Positions 16,028 to 24,054 of a DNA stretch of 64,000 nt are shown piece after piece. The translations under genes were made by a program, and so were the position numbers. Position 1 is the first letter of the stretch. Each line of letters opens with the position of its first letter. The DNA lies in assembly GCA_041918155.1 (NCBI GenBank), contig JAYRWH010000065.1:9341-73340 (forward strand), read 5' to 3'. The notes beneath the pieces are model-generated. The model was not told the DNA's origin and did no database searches. It saw nothing but the letters and a program-made list of their open reading frames with translations. This DNA is from UBA668 sp041918155 (GTDB lineage: Bacteria > Actinomycetota > Acidimicrobiia > Acidimicrobiales > Ilumatobacteraceae).

Positions 16028-17622
16028 GAACGCGCGAGCACCACGATCGACCGCGGCGCCACGGTGTGCCCGTCGTCCGCCGGCGACGTCGGCGCGGTCG
16101 CGATGACCACCTTCCAGTCACCGTGCTCGTGCACCCCGAACGCGAGCGGCTGCCACCACGCGTTCACCATCACGTAGAGATCACCCGTGCACCACGCGAG
16201 CGAACGCGACTCGTACGAGTCGTCGAGATCGGGGCCGACGCCGTAGAAGCGGAAGTCGCCCGGCGGGTACGCCTGGCGCACGCGCGTGAGCGCACGTACG
16301 AAGTGGGTGAGTTCACGCCCATCCTCCGCGCTCGCCCAGTCGACCCAGGTGATCGGCCCGTCGACGTCGTAGGGGTTGTCGTGGCACTGTTGGCTGCGGC
16401 CGAACTCGTCGCCCATCACCCACATCGGCGTGCCGGCCGACAGGAGCAGCAGCGCGAAGAAGTTCTTCAGTTGCTGCATCCGCAACTCGGGGCCGCAGTC
16501 CCACGAGCGGTGGCGATCGCTGGTGACCGCGGTGAGATCGTGCAACGTGAGGCCGTCGTGAGCGGTGATGAAGTTCAGGCTCGCCGCGGCACCCTTGGTG
16601 AACAGGTCGGGGCTGCCTTGGACGCGCTGCGCCATCGCCGGCACGAGGCCGGGCTCGCCACGTAAGAAGCCGCGCACGTCGTCGCGGAAGCGGTCGTTCC
16701 ACTGCAGCCAGCCGTCCGGCCACACGGGCGAGCCGACCTCGTATGCGCCCAGATCCCACGGCTCGGCCACGAGCGTCACCCCGCGCCAACGGCCCCACTC
16801 GGTGATCATCTGTACGAGGTGGCCGCCGTCGCGTGTGAGCAGCGACGCGAGGTCGAAGCGGAAGCCGTCGACGCCGAGGCGGGCGAAGCGCTCGAGCGAC
16901 TCCAGCACCAGGTGGCGCACGTACGGGTGGGCGGGGTCGATGTCGTTGCCGCACCCACTGTCGTCCGTGTACGTGCCGTCGGGCCGGTGACGGTACGCGC
17001 CCGCCTCGTCGAGGCCGCGCAGCGAGTACGTGGGCATGCTCGCATCGCCCTCACCCGTGTGGTTGAACACCATGTCGACCCACACCTGCATCCCGCGCAC
17101 GTGGGCCGCCTCCACGAGATCGGCGAACTCCTCCGCGGCGCGCTCCGGGTCGAGCGCGTATGGGCGGTGCACCGCGCCCCACACCAGCGGCATGTAGCCC
17201 CAGTAGTTGGCCCGGTCGTCGAACGGGTTGATCGGCATCAGCTCGATCACGTTCGCCCCGCTCGCGACCACCTGGTCGAGGTGCTCGATGCACCCGCGGA
17301 ACGTGCGCCCGAACCCGCGGACGTGCAGTTCGTACACGATCGGGTCGTGGGCGAGCGGCGGCGCCTTGGGGTACGGCGCCCACAGCTCGCGCACCACGCT
17401 GCGCGGCCCATCTGCCGTCCACACCATGTCGCGACAACTCGGGTCGAGCAGCGGCGGCCCGCCGTCGACGGTGATCCAGTAGTGCGCCCCGACCTCCGCC
17501 TCCGTCTCGGCGACCCACAGCGCGCCGTCGGGCACCGCCGGCATCCGATGCTGCCCGACATGGAGCACCACCGATTCCGCCCCCGGGGCGGGAACAGCGA
17601 TGCGCAGCGGATTGATCGCCAT
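16024..17622 (-). CDS. GlgX-like glycogen debranching glucosidase (GH13)
   Basis: 532 residues, shorter than typical GlgX (about 650-700), with a compact N-terminal beta domain of about 110 residues. The GH13 barrel shows VDMVFNHTGEG, the nucleophile Asp in GVDGFRFDLASLL, the acid/base Glu in LVAEPWDLGAYEVG and the His-Asp pair in FITAHDGLTLHDL. WNDRFRDDVRGFLRGEPG is characteristic of GlgX/isoamylases. It probably cleaves alpha-1,6 branches of glycogen or limit dextrins. Starts at ATG 17622, divergent from the MoxR gene across an 81-nt gap holding a palindromic repeat. Confidence 0.88.
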   Translation of the reverse strand: MAINPLRIAVPAPGAESVVLHVGQHRMPAVPDGALWVAETEAEVGAHYWITVDGGPPLLDPSCRDMVWTADGPRSVVRELWAPYPKAPPLAHDPIVYELHVRGFGRTFRGCIEHLDQVVASGANVIELMPINPFDDRANYWGYMPLVWGAVHRPYALDPERAAEEFADLVEAAHVRGMQVWVDMVFNHTGEGDASMPTYSLRGLDEAGAYRHRPDGTYTDDSGCGNDIDPAHPYVRHLVLESLERFARLGVDGFRFDLASLLTRDGGHLVQMITEWGRWRGVTLVAEPWDLGAYEVGSPVWPDGWLQWNDRFRDDVRGFLRGEPGLVPAMAQRVQGSPDLFTKGAAASLNFITAHDGLTLHDLTAVTSDRHRSWDCGPELRMQQLKNFFALLLLSAGTPMWVMGDEFGRSQQCHDNPYDVDGPITWVDWASAEDGRELTHFVRALTRVRQAYPPGDFRFYGVGPDLDDSYESRSLAWCTGDLYVMVNAWWQPLAFGVHEHGDWKVVIATAPTSPADDGHTVAPRSIVVLARS

Positions 17623-17640
17623 CCCCCCAGCCTGCCACGC

Positions 17641-17687
17641 AAGTTGGCGTTCAGGCGGGCCATAGGCCCGCTTCAGCGCCGACTTGG
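17641..17687. repeat. Palindromic repeat, copy A
   Basis: A 47-nt imperfect palindrome. The outer arms AAGTTGGCG and CGCCGACTT flank an inner perfect stem GCGGGCC-ATA-GGCCCGC, and TTCA occurs unpaired on both sides. It shares its sequence with 32146-32195 and 32208-32255. Copy A lies between divergent gene starts. Confidence 0.8.
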
Positions 17688-17690
17688 CTC

Positions 17691-17696
17691 TACTGT
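17691..17696 (+). promoter_or_regulatory. Candidate -10 element of the MoxR gene (leaderless)
   Basis: TACTGT ends 7 nt before the ATG at 17704 and begins 4 nt after palindromic repeat copy A. Confidence 0.4.
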
Positions 17697-17703
17697 GGCG
17701 GCG

Positions 17704-18627
17704 ATGGCCGTCACGCCGATCTCCCCAGCCGATGTCGTACACGCGCTCACGATGCACGGCTATATCGCCGACGAGGGGCTGGCCACATCGGTCTACCTCG
17801 CGATGACCCTGCGCCGGCCGCTGTTGCTCGAAGGCGAGGCCGGAGTCGGCAAGACCGAGGTCGCCAAAGTGCTGAGCCGCTGGACCGGGGGCGAGCTGAT
17901 CCGTCTGCAGTGCTACGAGGGCATCGACGTGTCGCAGGCCGTGTACGACTGGGACTACAGCCGCCAGTTGCTGCACCTGCGCGCCGCGGAGGCCACCGGG
18001 GAGTCGCGCGGCCTGCGCACCGACGACCTCGAAGCCCAGCTCTACCAAGAGAAGTTCCTGCTCAAGCGAGCGCTGCTGCAGGCGATCGGCCACGAGGGCG
18101 ATTCGCCGCCGGTGCTGCTCATCGACGAGATCGACCGGGCCGACGACGAGTTCGAGGCCTACTTGCTGGAGGTGCTCTCCGAATACCAGATCACCGTGCC
18201 CGAGCTCGGGCGCTTCAGCGCCGTGCGGCCACCGATCGTCGTGCTGACCTCCAACCGCACCCGCGACGTGCACGACGCACTCAAGCGGCGCTGCCTCTAC
18301 CACTGGGTCGAGCACCCCGACTTCGAGCGCGAGGTGCAGATCGTGCGCCTGCGCGTTCCCCAGGCGCTCGACCGGCTGGCCCGCCAGGTCGCGGCCGCCG
18401 TCGAGGAGCTGCGCACCCTGAACCTCTACAAGCCACCGGGCGTCGCCGAGACGATCGACTGGGCACAGGCGCTCGCCGCGCTCGGCCGCACCGAACTCGA
18501 CCAGCACACCGTAGAACTCACGCTCGGCACGGTCCTGAAGTACCGGGAGGATCAGGACCGCGCCCGCCAGCACGGCATGGTCGGCCTCGTTCGTCAGGCC
18601 ATCGAGCGGAGCTACGCGTCGCCGTGA
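17704..18627 (+). CDS. MoxR-type AAA+ ATPase (CoxD-like)
   Basis: 307 residues. Walker A is LLEGEAGVGKTEVAKVL, Walker B VLLIDEIDRADDEFEAYLLE, sensor 1 VVLTSNRTRDVHDALKRRC. MoxR ATPases work with a VWA-domain partner as chaperones for metal-cofactor insertion; CoxD assists assembly of the CO dehydrogenase active site in Oligotropha. The next gene is the VWA partner, overlapping as GTGA, followed by CoxF- and CoxG-like genes. The CoxD assignment therefore rests on family plus context. Confidence 0.92.
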   Translation: MAVTPISPADVVHALTMHGYIADEGLATSVYLAMTLRRPLLLEGEAGVGKTEVAKVLSRWTGGELIRLQCYEGIDVSQAVYDWDYSRQLLHLRAAEATGESRGLRTDDLEAQLYQEKFLLKRALLQAIGHEGDSPPVLLIDEIDRADDEFEAYLLEVLSEYQITVPELGRFSAVRPPIVVLTSNRTRDVHDALKRRCLYHWVEHPDFEREVQIVRLRVPQALDRLARQVAAAVEELRTLNLYKPPGVAETIDWAQALAALGRTELDQHTVELTLGTVLKYREDQDRARQHGMVGLVRQAIERSYASP

Positions 18628-19739
18628 CGACGGCCGAGCGGATGGCGGTGGCGTTCGCCCGCATCCTGCGCGGCGCAAGCCTGAAAGTGCCGACGGGCAG
18701 TGTGCTCGCGTTCGTCGATGCGCTCGGCGCGGTCGGCGTCGACACGCGCACGTCGGTCTACTGGGCCGGCCGAGCGACCCTCGTGCGCCACCCCGAGGAC
18801 ATCGCCGTTTACGACGACGCGTTCGCCGCGTTCTGGACTGACGACGGGCCGTCCACGGACGATGCAATCGTGGAGCAGGTAGCGATCACCCTCGCGATCG
18901 ACTCCGAAGACGATGACTCCGGCGCGAACGACGAGTCCACCAAGCCGACCGACGACCCCTCCCTCACGCTGCGTTGGTCGGCCGCCGAGGTGCTGCGCCA
19001 CAAGGATTTCGCCGACTACACCGAGCAAGAGTTGCGCGACGTGCAGTCGCTCATGCAGCAACTGCGCTTCATCGGCCCACCGCGCCGCTCGTTTCGCCTA
19101 CACGCCGACCGGCGCGGCCGGCGCCCCGATCTACGCGCCACGATGCGCGCCTCGCTGCGCGCCGCGGGCGAGCCGATCGACCGACGCTGGCGCGAGCCCG
19201 GCGAACGGCTGCGGCGGCTCGTCCTGCTGCTCGACATCAGCGGGTCGATGGAGCCGTACGCGCGGGCGATGCTGCGTTTCGTTCACGCCGCGGTGTCCGG
19301 TCGTCAGAAGGTGGAGGCCTTCGCCATCGGCACCCGCCTCACCCGCATGACCAAGGAGTTGCACAGCCGTGACCCCGACACCGCGCTCGCGCAGGCCGGC
19401 ATGCGCGTGCAGGACTGGAGCGGCGGCACCCGCATCGGCGAGAGCTTGCGCACGTTCAACGATCAGTGGGGCGTGCGCGGAATGGCCCGCGGGGCGATCG
19501 TCGTGATTCTCAGCGACGGCTGGGACCGCGGCGACCCGGAGCTGTTGGCCGAGCAGATGCAGCGCCTGCAACGGGTGTGCCACCAACTCGTATGGGTGAA
19601 CCCGCTGAAGGTGACGCCTGGGTACGCGCCGCTCGCCCGCGGCATGGCCGCGGCCCTACCCTTCATCGATGACTTCGTGGAAGGGCACAGCCTCACCGCG
19701 ATGCAGGAGTTGACCCACGTGATTGCACACCACCGATGA
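18624..19739 (+). CDS. VWA domain protein (CoxE-like)
   Basis: 371 residues. The C-terminal half is a von Willebrand A domain with a complete MIDAS: DISGS in VLLLDISGSMEPY, the Thr of WSGGTRIGESL and the Asp of VILSDGWDRGD. The N-terminal half is helical with an acidic stretch (about residues 90-115, SEDDDSGANDE). CoxE-type proteins partner the MoxR ATPase in CO-dehydrogenase maturation. GTG start overlaps the ATPase stop, and the stop overlaps the next gene as ATGA. Confidence 0.9.
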   Translation: MTTAERMAVAFARILRGASLKVPTGSVLAFVDALGAVGVDTRTSVYWAGRATLVRHPEDIAVYDDAFAAFWTDDGPSTDDAIVEQVAITLAIDSEDDDSGANDESTKPTDDPSLTLRWSAAEVLRHKDFADYTEQELRDVQSLMQQLRFIGPPRRSFRLHADRRGRRPDLRATMRASLRAAGEPIDRRWREPGERLRRLVLLLDISGSMEPYARAMLRFVHAAVSGRQKVEAFAIGTRLTRMTKELHSRDPDTALAQAGMRVQDWSGGTRIGESLRTFNDQWGVRGMARGAIVVILSDGWDRGDPELLAEQMQRLQRVCHQLVWVNPLKVTPGYAPLARGMAAALPFIDDFVEGHSLTAMQELTHVIAHHR

Positions 19740-20845
19740 AGGAATTGCTCGACGACATCGACCGCTGGCGGGCCGTGGGCGCGCGCGTGGCGATCGCACG
19801 CGTCGTCGACATCGAGGGCTCGGGACCGCGCCTGCCCGGGGCGGCAATGGCGGTCAACGAGCACGGCGAGGTCGCAGGCAGCGTCAGCGGCGGATGCGTG
19901 GAAGGCGCGGTCGTCGGTGAGTCGCTGGCGATCCTGCGCGGCGAGGCCGAGCCACGGATCGTGTCTTTCGGCTACAGCGACGACGAAGCCTTCGCCGTCG
20001 GCCTCACGTGTGGCGGCGTCATCCGGCTGTTCATCGAGCCGCTCGACTTCCACGGCGACCTGGCGGGGCTGCTGCGCGACGAACGCCCCGTCGCGTTGGC
20101 GACGGTGATCGCCGGACCGCACGTCGGCCGCAAGCTGCTCGTCGCCCCGGGGCTCGCTGCGCAGGGCACACTCGGTGACGCTGAGCTGGATCGCATCGCC
20201 GCCCGCGACGCCCTCGCCGAGCTCGAGGCCGGCCGCAGCGGGATCCGCCACTACGGCCCCCACGGCGAGACCACGCCGGAAGATCTGCAGGGCTCGCCCG
20301 AGGTGAGCATCTTCATCGAGTCGTGGGCGCCACCGCCGCAGATGTGGATCTTCGGCGCGGTCGACTTCACCGCCGCGCTGGCCAAGGTGGCCAAGGTGTT
20401 GGGGTTCCACGTGTTGGTGTGCGACGCCCGCGAGGTGTTCGCCACCCGCCGCCGCTTCCCCATGGCCGATGAGGTGTTGGTGAGCTGGCCCGGGCCGATC
20501 TTCGAGCAGCGGGGCGGGTGCCTGAGCGCTCGGGACGCGGTATGCATCCTCACTCACGACCCCAAGTTCGACGTGCCCGCAGTGCAGGGCGCGCTGGCCA
20601 CCGATGTCGGCTACATCGGCGTGATGGGGAGCCGCCGCACCCACAGGACGCGGCTGGAGCGCCTCGCCGAGGTGGGCATCGACCGACCCGAGCAGCTCGC
20701 GCGACTGATGGCGCCGATCGGACTCGACCTCGGGGCGCGCACGCCCGAGGAGACGGCCGTGTCGGTGTGCGCGGAGATCATCGCCCGCCGCACCGGCCGT
20801 GCGGCCGCTTCCTTGCGCGACGGCGACGGGGCGATCCATTCCTGA
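19736..20845 (+). CDS. XdhC/CoxF family molybdo-hydroxylase maturation protein
   Basis: 369 residues with the two-part XdhC architecture. The N-terminal XdhC_CoxI domain has GSGPRLPGAAMAV, SVSGGCVEGAVV and the conserved Cys in GLTCGGVIRLF. The C-terminal Rossmann part has MWIFGAVDF, CDAREVFATRRRFP and YIGVMGSRRTHRTRLERL, then LARLMAPIGLDLGARTPEE. XdhC proteins bind and sulfurate molybdenum cofactor for xanthine-dehydrogenase-type enzymes; CoxF is the equivalent in cox clusters. Coupled to the genes on both sides. Confidence 0.92.
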   Translation: MKELLDDIDRWRAVGARVAIARVVDIEGSGPRLPGAAMAVNEHGEVAGSVSGGCVEGAVVGESLAILRGEAEPRIVSFGYSDDEAFAVGLTCGGVIRLFIEPLDFHGDLAGLLRDERPVALATVIAGPHVGRKLLVAPGLAAQGTLGDAELDRIAARDALAELEAGRSGIRHYGPHGETTPEDLQGSPEVSIFIESWAPPPQMWIFGAVDFTAALAKVAKVLGFHVLVCDAREVFATRRRFPMADEVLVSWPGPIFEQRGGCLSARDAVCILTHDPKFDVPAVQGALATDVGYIGVMGSRRTHRTRLERLAEVGIDRPEQLARLMAPIGLDLGARTPEETAVSVCAEIIARRTGRAAASLRDGDGAIHS

Positions 20846-21423
20846 TGAACGCCAACGAGCCGCGAGTCGCCGCCCTGCTCGCTGCGGGTGGTGGCACGAG
20901 GTTCGGCGGGCCGGTGCACAAACTCGTCGCTGACCTCGATGGGCGGCCGGTGTGGATGTGGGCGCTCGATCATGTGCTCGCCGCCGACTTCGACCATGTG
21001 ATCGTCGTGACCGGTGCGGCCGAGCTGGCCCTCCCGCCATCGGTGATCGAGCGCCACAACCGCCGTTGGGCCCACGGTCAGGCCGGCTCGGTGCAACTCG
21101 CCGTCGCTGCCGCCCGCGAACTCGGTGCGACCAACGTGACGATCGGCCTCGCCGATCAGCCCTTCGTCGGCGCCGACGCATGGCAAGCGGTAGCCCTCGC
21201 TCCTCCCGAATACCGCATTGTCGTCGCGGTCTACGGCGGGTTGCTCGGCCCCAACCCGGTGCGCCTACGTGACGACATGTGGCCGCTGCTACCCACCGAC
21301 GGCGACGCAGGCGCGCGTGATCTGCTGCGCGGCCACCCGGATTGGGTCCATCGCGTCGACTGCGTAGGCTCTGGAGCCGACATCGACACGCAGGAGGACC
21401 TCGCGCGATGGAGAAGTTGCTGA
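20845..21423 (+). CDS. MobA/MocA-like molybdenum cofactor nucleotidyltransferase
   Basis: 192 residues. The nucleotide-binding start is VAALLAAGGGTRFGGPVHKL, followed by VIVVTGAAE and the metal-binding GLADQPFVGADAW. This matches MocA/MobA-type enzymes that attach CMP or GMP to molybdopterin. Its position between xdhC-like and coxG-like genes supports the cytidylyl form, since molybdo-hydroxylases use the dinucleotide cofactor. The stop of the previous gene overlaps the start as TGATG. Confidence 0.88.
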   Translation: MNANEPRVAALLAAGGGTRFGGPVHKLVADLDGRPVWMWALDHVLAADFDHVIVVTGAAELALPPSVIERHNRRWAHGQAGSVQLAVAAARELGATNVTIGLADQPFVGADAWQAVALAPPEYRIVVAVYGGLLGPNPVRLRDDMWPLLPTDGDAGARDLLRGHPDWVHRVDCVGSGADIDTQEDLARWRSC

Positions 21424-22067
21424 ACGAGTTCATCGTCAACCGCCCGATCGACACGACGTGGGCGGTGCTCACGGATGTGGAACGCATCGCTCCGTGCCTG
21501 CCCGGCGCGCAGCTGCAGGAGATCGAGGGCGACGTCTTCCGCGGGGTCGTGAAGGTGAAACTCGGCCCGGTCTCCGCCGCGTTCAAGGGCCAGGCCCAGT
21601 TCATGGAGCGCGATGACGCCGGCCACCGCGCGGTGCTGAAGGGCGAAGGCCGCGACACCGGCGGCAAGGGCAACGCGAGCGCGCTCATCACCGCGGAGCT
21701 TGAGTCCGTCTCCACCGATGTCACCCGGTGCAAGGTGAGCACCGACCTGCAGGTCACGGGCAAGGTGGCTCAGTTCGGTCGCGGCATCATGGGTGATGTC
21801 AGCGAGAAGCTGATGACCCAGTTCGCCACCAACCTCAACTCGATGCTCGAAGCCGAGCCGACGACGGGCAACCCGGCGGCCGCCGCCGAGCCCGCACCCA
21901 CCGAACAGGGCGCCGCCGAGACACCGCCAGTGCGAACGGTGAGGGGCCCGGCCGCCGAGCCGATCGAGCTCAGCGACCTCGCCGGCGGCGCGCTGCTGAA
22001 GCGCCTGCTGCCCTTGTTCGGCGGGTTGGTCATTCTGCTGCTCGCGCTGCGCCGCCTGCGCAAGTGA
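21408..22067 (+). CDS. CoxG-like SRPBCC protein with C-terminal membrane anchor
   Basis: 219 residues. The SRPBCC/CoxG domain covers about 1-145: NRPIDTTWAVLTDVERIAPC, LPGAQLQEIEGD, VKVKLGPVSAAFKG, and VTGKVAQFGRGIMGDVSEKL. A Pro/Ala-rich linker (about 150-190) leads to a terminal hydrophobic helix LPLFGGLVILLLALRR, as in CoxG, which anchors CO dehydrogenase to the membrane in Oligotropha. A GGAGG ribosome-binding site precedes the ATG, which overlaps the MobA-like gene by 16 nt. No coxM, coxS or coxL is present here. Confidence 0.9.
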   Translation: MEKLLNEFIVNRPIDTTWAVLTDVERIAPCLPGAQLQEIEGDVFRGVVKVKLGPVSAAFKGQAQFMERDDAGHRAVLKGEGRDTGGKGNASALITAELESVSTDVTRCKVSTDLQVTGKVAQFGRGIMGDVSEKLMTQFATNLNSMLEAEPTTGNPAAAAEPAPTEQGAAETPPVRTVRGPAAEPIELSDLAGGALLKRLLPLFGGLVILLLALRRLRK

Positions 22068-22969
22068 CCGCACAACCGGCCGACATCCACCGCGTCACCG
22101 AGCTGTTGGGCCGCGTCCCGCAAGGCGACTTCGAGGTGGTGGTGCGAGACGAACACGGCGACCCCGTCGTGCTCCGCAACGCCCCCCTGCTACACGACGG
22201 CACCCCGATGCCCACGCGCTACTGGCTGACCAGCCGCGACGCCCTGCGCCGCGTGAGCCGGCTCGAGGCCGCCGGCGGGGTCAATCGCGCGGAGGCCGAG
22301 ATCCCCGCGGCCGATTTGGCAGCGGCGCACGTGCGCTACGCCGCCGAGCGCGACGCTGCACTCCCGCCCGGCTACAGCGGTCCACGGCCTTCGGGCGGGG
22401 TCGCCGGCACCCGCACCGGGGTCAAGTGCCTCCACGCGCATTACGCCTACCACCTCGCCGGCGGCGACGACCCCGTAGGCCGCTGGGTGGTGGCCCACCT
22501 CACCGAAGCCGTCACCCTGCACGTGCACCTCGGCGAGCAGCACAGCACGTACCGAGCCGACGGCATCGAGTACACCGCGCCCGTCGGTTCGCTCACGCTC
22601 GCCGCGATGCTCACCGGCGACCCGCCCCCGCCCGAAGACCTCACCAACGCGATCGGCCTCCTGGCCGACCACCTCGATGACGCCGTGCGCGAGGTGCCTG
22701 GCGCGGCACTCGCGGACAAGATCGTCGTCCATGGCCCGGGCTTGGCCACCATGGTCGCGATCGAGGTCGGGGCACCCAGCGTCCTACCCTTCACCCTCGA
22801 CCGCACCGCTGCCGAAGACGTGTTCCGCACACTCGCTACCGAGGCGCGCTCCGACCGGCTGCGCAACCCCGGCCTCCCCGCCGAAGAGGTGCACACGGTG
22901 CTCGGTGTGTGCTGCGCGGTCGTGGCGATTCTGCGTCGGCTCGATCACCCAGGTGTGCAGGTCGTCTGA
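22064..22969 (+). CDS. DUF501 protein with a C-terminal domain resembling half of Ppx/GppA
   Basis: 301 residues. Residues about 5-160 are a DUF501 domain (VVVRDEHGDPVVLRNAPLL, MPTRYWLTSRDALRRVSRLE, GVKCLHAHYAYHLAGGDDPVG). The remaining 130 residues have the layout of the C-terminal half of Ppx/GppA phosphatases: VGSLTLAAMLTGDPPPPEDL, a HGPGLATMVAIEVGA segment where the GGTATT-type motif would be, and VLGVCCAVVAILRRL. The catalytic N-terminal half is missing. In many actinobacteria DUF501 and ppx are neighbours, so a fusion with decay is plausible. Start GTG overlaps coxG as GTGA. Confidence 0.8.
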   Translation: MTAQPADIHRVTELLGRVPQGDFEVVVRDEHGDPVVLRNAPLLHDGTPMPTRYWLTSRDALRRVSRLEAAGGVNRAEAEIPAADLAAAHVRYAAERDAALPPGYSGPRPSGGVAGTRTGVKCLHAHYAYHLAGGDDPVGRWVVAHLTEAVTLHVHLGEQHSTYRADGIEYTAPVGSLTLAAMLTGDPPPPEDLTNAIGLLADHLDDAVREVPGAALADKIVVHGPGLATMVAIEVGAPSVLPFTLDRTAAEDVFRTLATEARSDRLRNPGLPAEEVHTVLGVCCAVVAILRRLDHPGVQVV

Positions 22970-23607
22970 TGCGCGGTCGCGAGCATCCTTCCCTCGCCAG
23001 CAGCCCGGTTGTGCTCCACGGCAAGCGCGTCACCCTGCGCCCGTTGATCGGCAGCGACTGGTCGCAGTGGAGCCTGGTGCGCGCCCGTAACGAGGACTGG
23101 CTGAAGCCGTGGGAGCCGCAGCGCCCGGCCAACCTGCTCGACCCGACCCGCGATCGTGACGCGTTCATCGCCCGCTGCAGCGCCCGCGATCGCGATCGCC
23201 AAACCGGCATCGGTTACGGGTTCGGCCTCTTCGTCGGCAATGAGCTCGCCGGCGAAGTGAACCTCAACGGCATCATCCGTGGCGCGCAGCAGAGCGGCAC
23301 GATCGGCTATTGGATCGACAGTGAGAAAGCGGGTAACCGCTACATCGCCGAAGGGGTGGCCGCGCTCTTTCGCTACGCGTTCGAGCAGTTGCACTTACAC
23401 CGCATCGAGATCTGCATCGTGCCGCGCAACCACAACAGCCGGCGGGTGATGGAAGTGCTCTCGCTACGAGAAGAAGGGGTCGCGTTGCGCTTCCTGGAGA
23501 TCAACGGCACATGGGAGGACCATGTGCGGTACGGCATCACCGTCGAGGAGTGGTGGGAGCGACGGGCCGACCTGGTCGGCCAATGGCTCGATCCCCTCGT
23601 GATGTGA
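22969..23607 (+). CDS. GNAT N-acetyltransferase (RimJ/RimL-like)
   Basis: 212 residues. After a short leader the fold begins VTLRPLIGSDWSQW. The acetyl-CoA region is TIGYWIDSEKAGNRYIAEGV, and LHRIEICIVPRNHNSRRVME-VLSLREEGV is the typical RimJ/RimL C-terminal pattern. Substrate unknown; RimJ-type enzymes acetylate ribosomal protein N-termini. It is coupled to the DUF501 gene by a TGATG overlap. Confidence 0.9.
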   Translation: MRGREHPSLASSPVVLHGKRVTLRPLIGSDWSQWSLVRARNEDWLKPWEPQRPANLLDPTRDRDAFIARCSARDRDRQTGIGYGFGLFVGNELAGEVNLNGIIRGAQQSGTIGYWIDSEKAGNRYIAEGVAALFRYAFEQLHLHRIEICIVPRNHNSRRVMEVLSLREEGVALRFLEINGTWEDHVRYGITVEEWWERRADLVGQWLDPLVM

Positions 23608-23619
23608 GCCGTTCGGTGA

Positions 23620-23934
23620 TCAGGGCTGCTCGGCCGCGAGGCGGGTTGCCTGCGCCTTGGCCTTGCGCACCGCGCTGCGCCGCTTCCACTCCTTGAGCTT
23701 CCAGTGACGAAGGCTCTTGGGTGCCGAATTGCGGATCGCCTTCTCGGTGTTGTGCCGATGCGTCGGTGCGAAAGCCGGACCCGGCTCGTGCACTTCGTCG
23801 GGCTCGAGACCGCCACTCACCTGCGTGGCCACTGAGTGCAACTCGCTGTTGATGCGGTGCCGCTCGTTGTGGGCGTGGGCTCGTGTATCCATCTTCGGCG
23901 GTGGAACCGCCTCTTGGCGATGGCGCTGACTCAT
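23620..23934 (-). CDS. Small basic hypothetical protein
   Basis: 104 residues, rich in Arg, Lys and His, with a Lys/Arg-dense C-terminus (LRHWKLKEWKRRSAVRKAKA). No membrane segment or known domain. Start ATG 23934 has a strong ribosome-binding site, GGAGGT on the minus strand. High positive charge could mean nucleic-acid binding, which is speculation. The stop lies 12 nt from the convergent acetyltransferase stop. Confidence 0.7.
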   Translation of the reverse strand: MSQRHRQEAVPPPKMDTRAHAHNERHRINSELHSVATQVSGGLEPDEVHEPGPAFAPTHRHNTEKAIRNSAPKSLRHWKLKEWKRRSAVRKAKAQATRLAAEQP

Positions 23935-24054
23935 GGGTACCTCCGTGTATTTCGATCGGAACGTACGTTGCTTCCCGTGACCGAAACGTAGATCAGCCGG
24001 TGAGTGCCCGGAAGGGTCTTTGGGTAACAAATCTGCGCGCTTTTTGGAGCTCGC

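Noticed and set aside
16819..17703. Long in-frame N-terminal extension of the MoxR ATPase
   Set aside because: It is antisense to the GlgX-like catalytic domain; the ATPase family starts at ATG 17704 after a -10 hexamer.
17623..18867. N-terminal extension of the GlgX-like enzyme across the MoxR gene
   Set aside because: It is antisense to the ATPase. The family N-terminus begins at ATG 17622.
19463..21763. 766-codon minus-strand frame under the coxE-xdhC-mobA-coxG genes
   Set aside because: All four plus-strand genes are recognised families with coupled starts; the antisense frame has no motifs.
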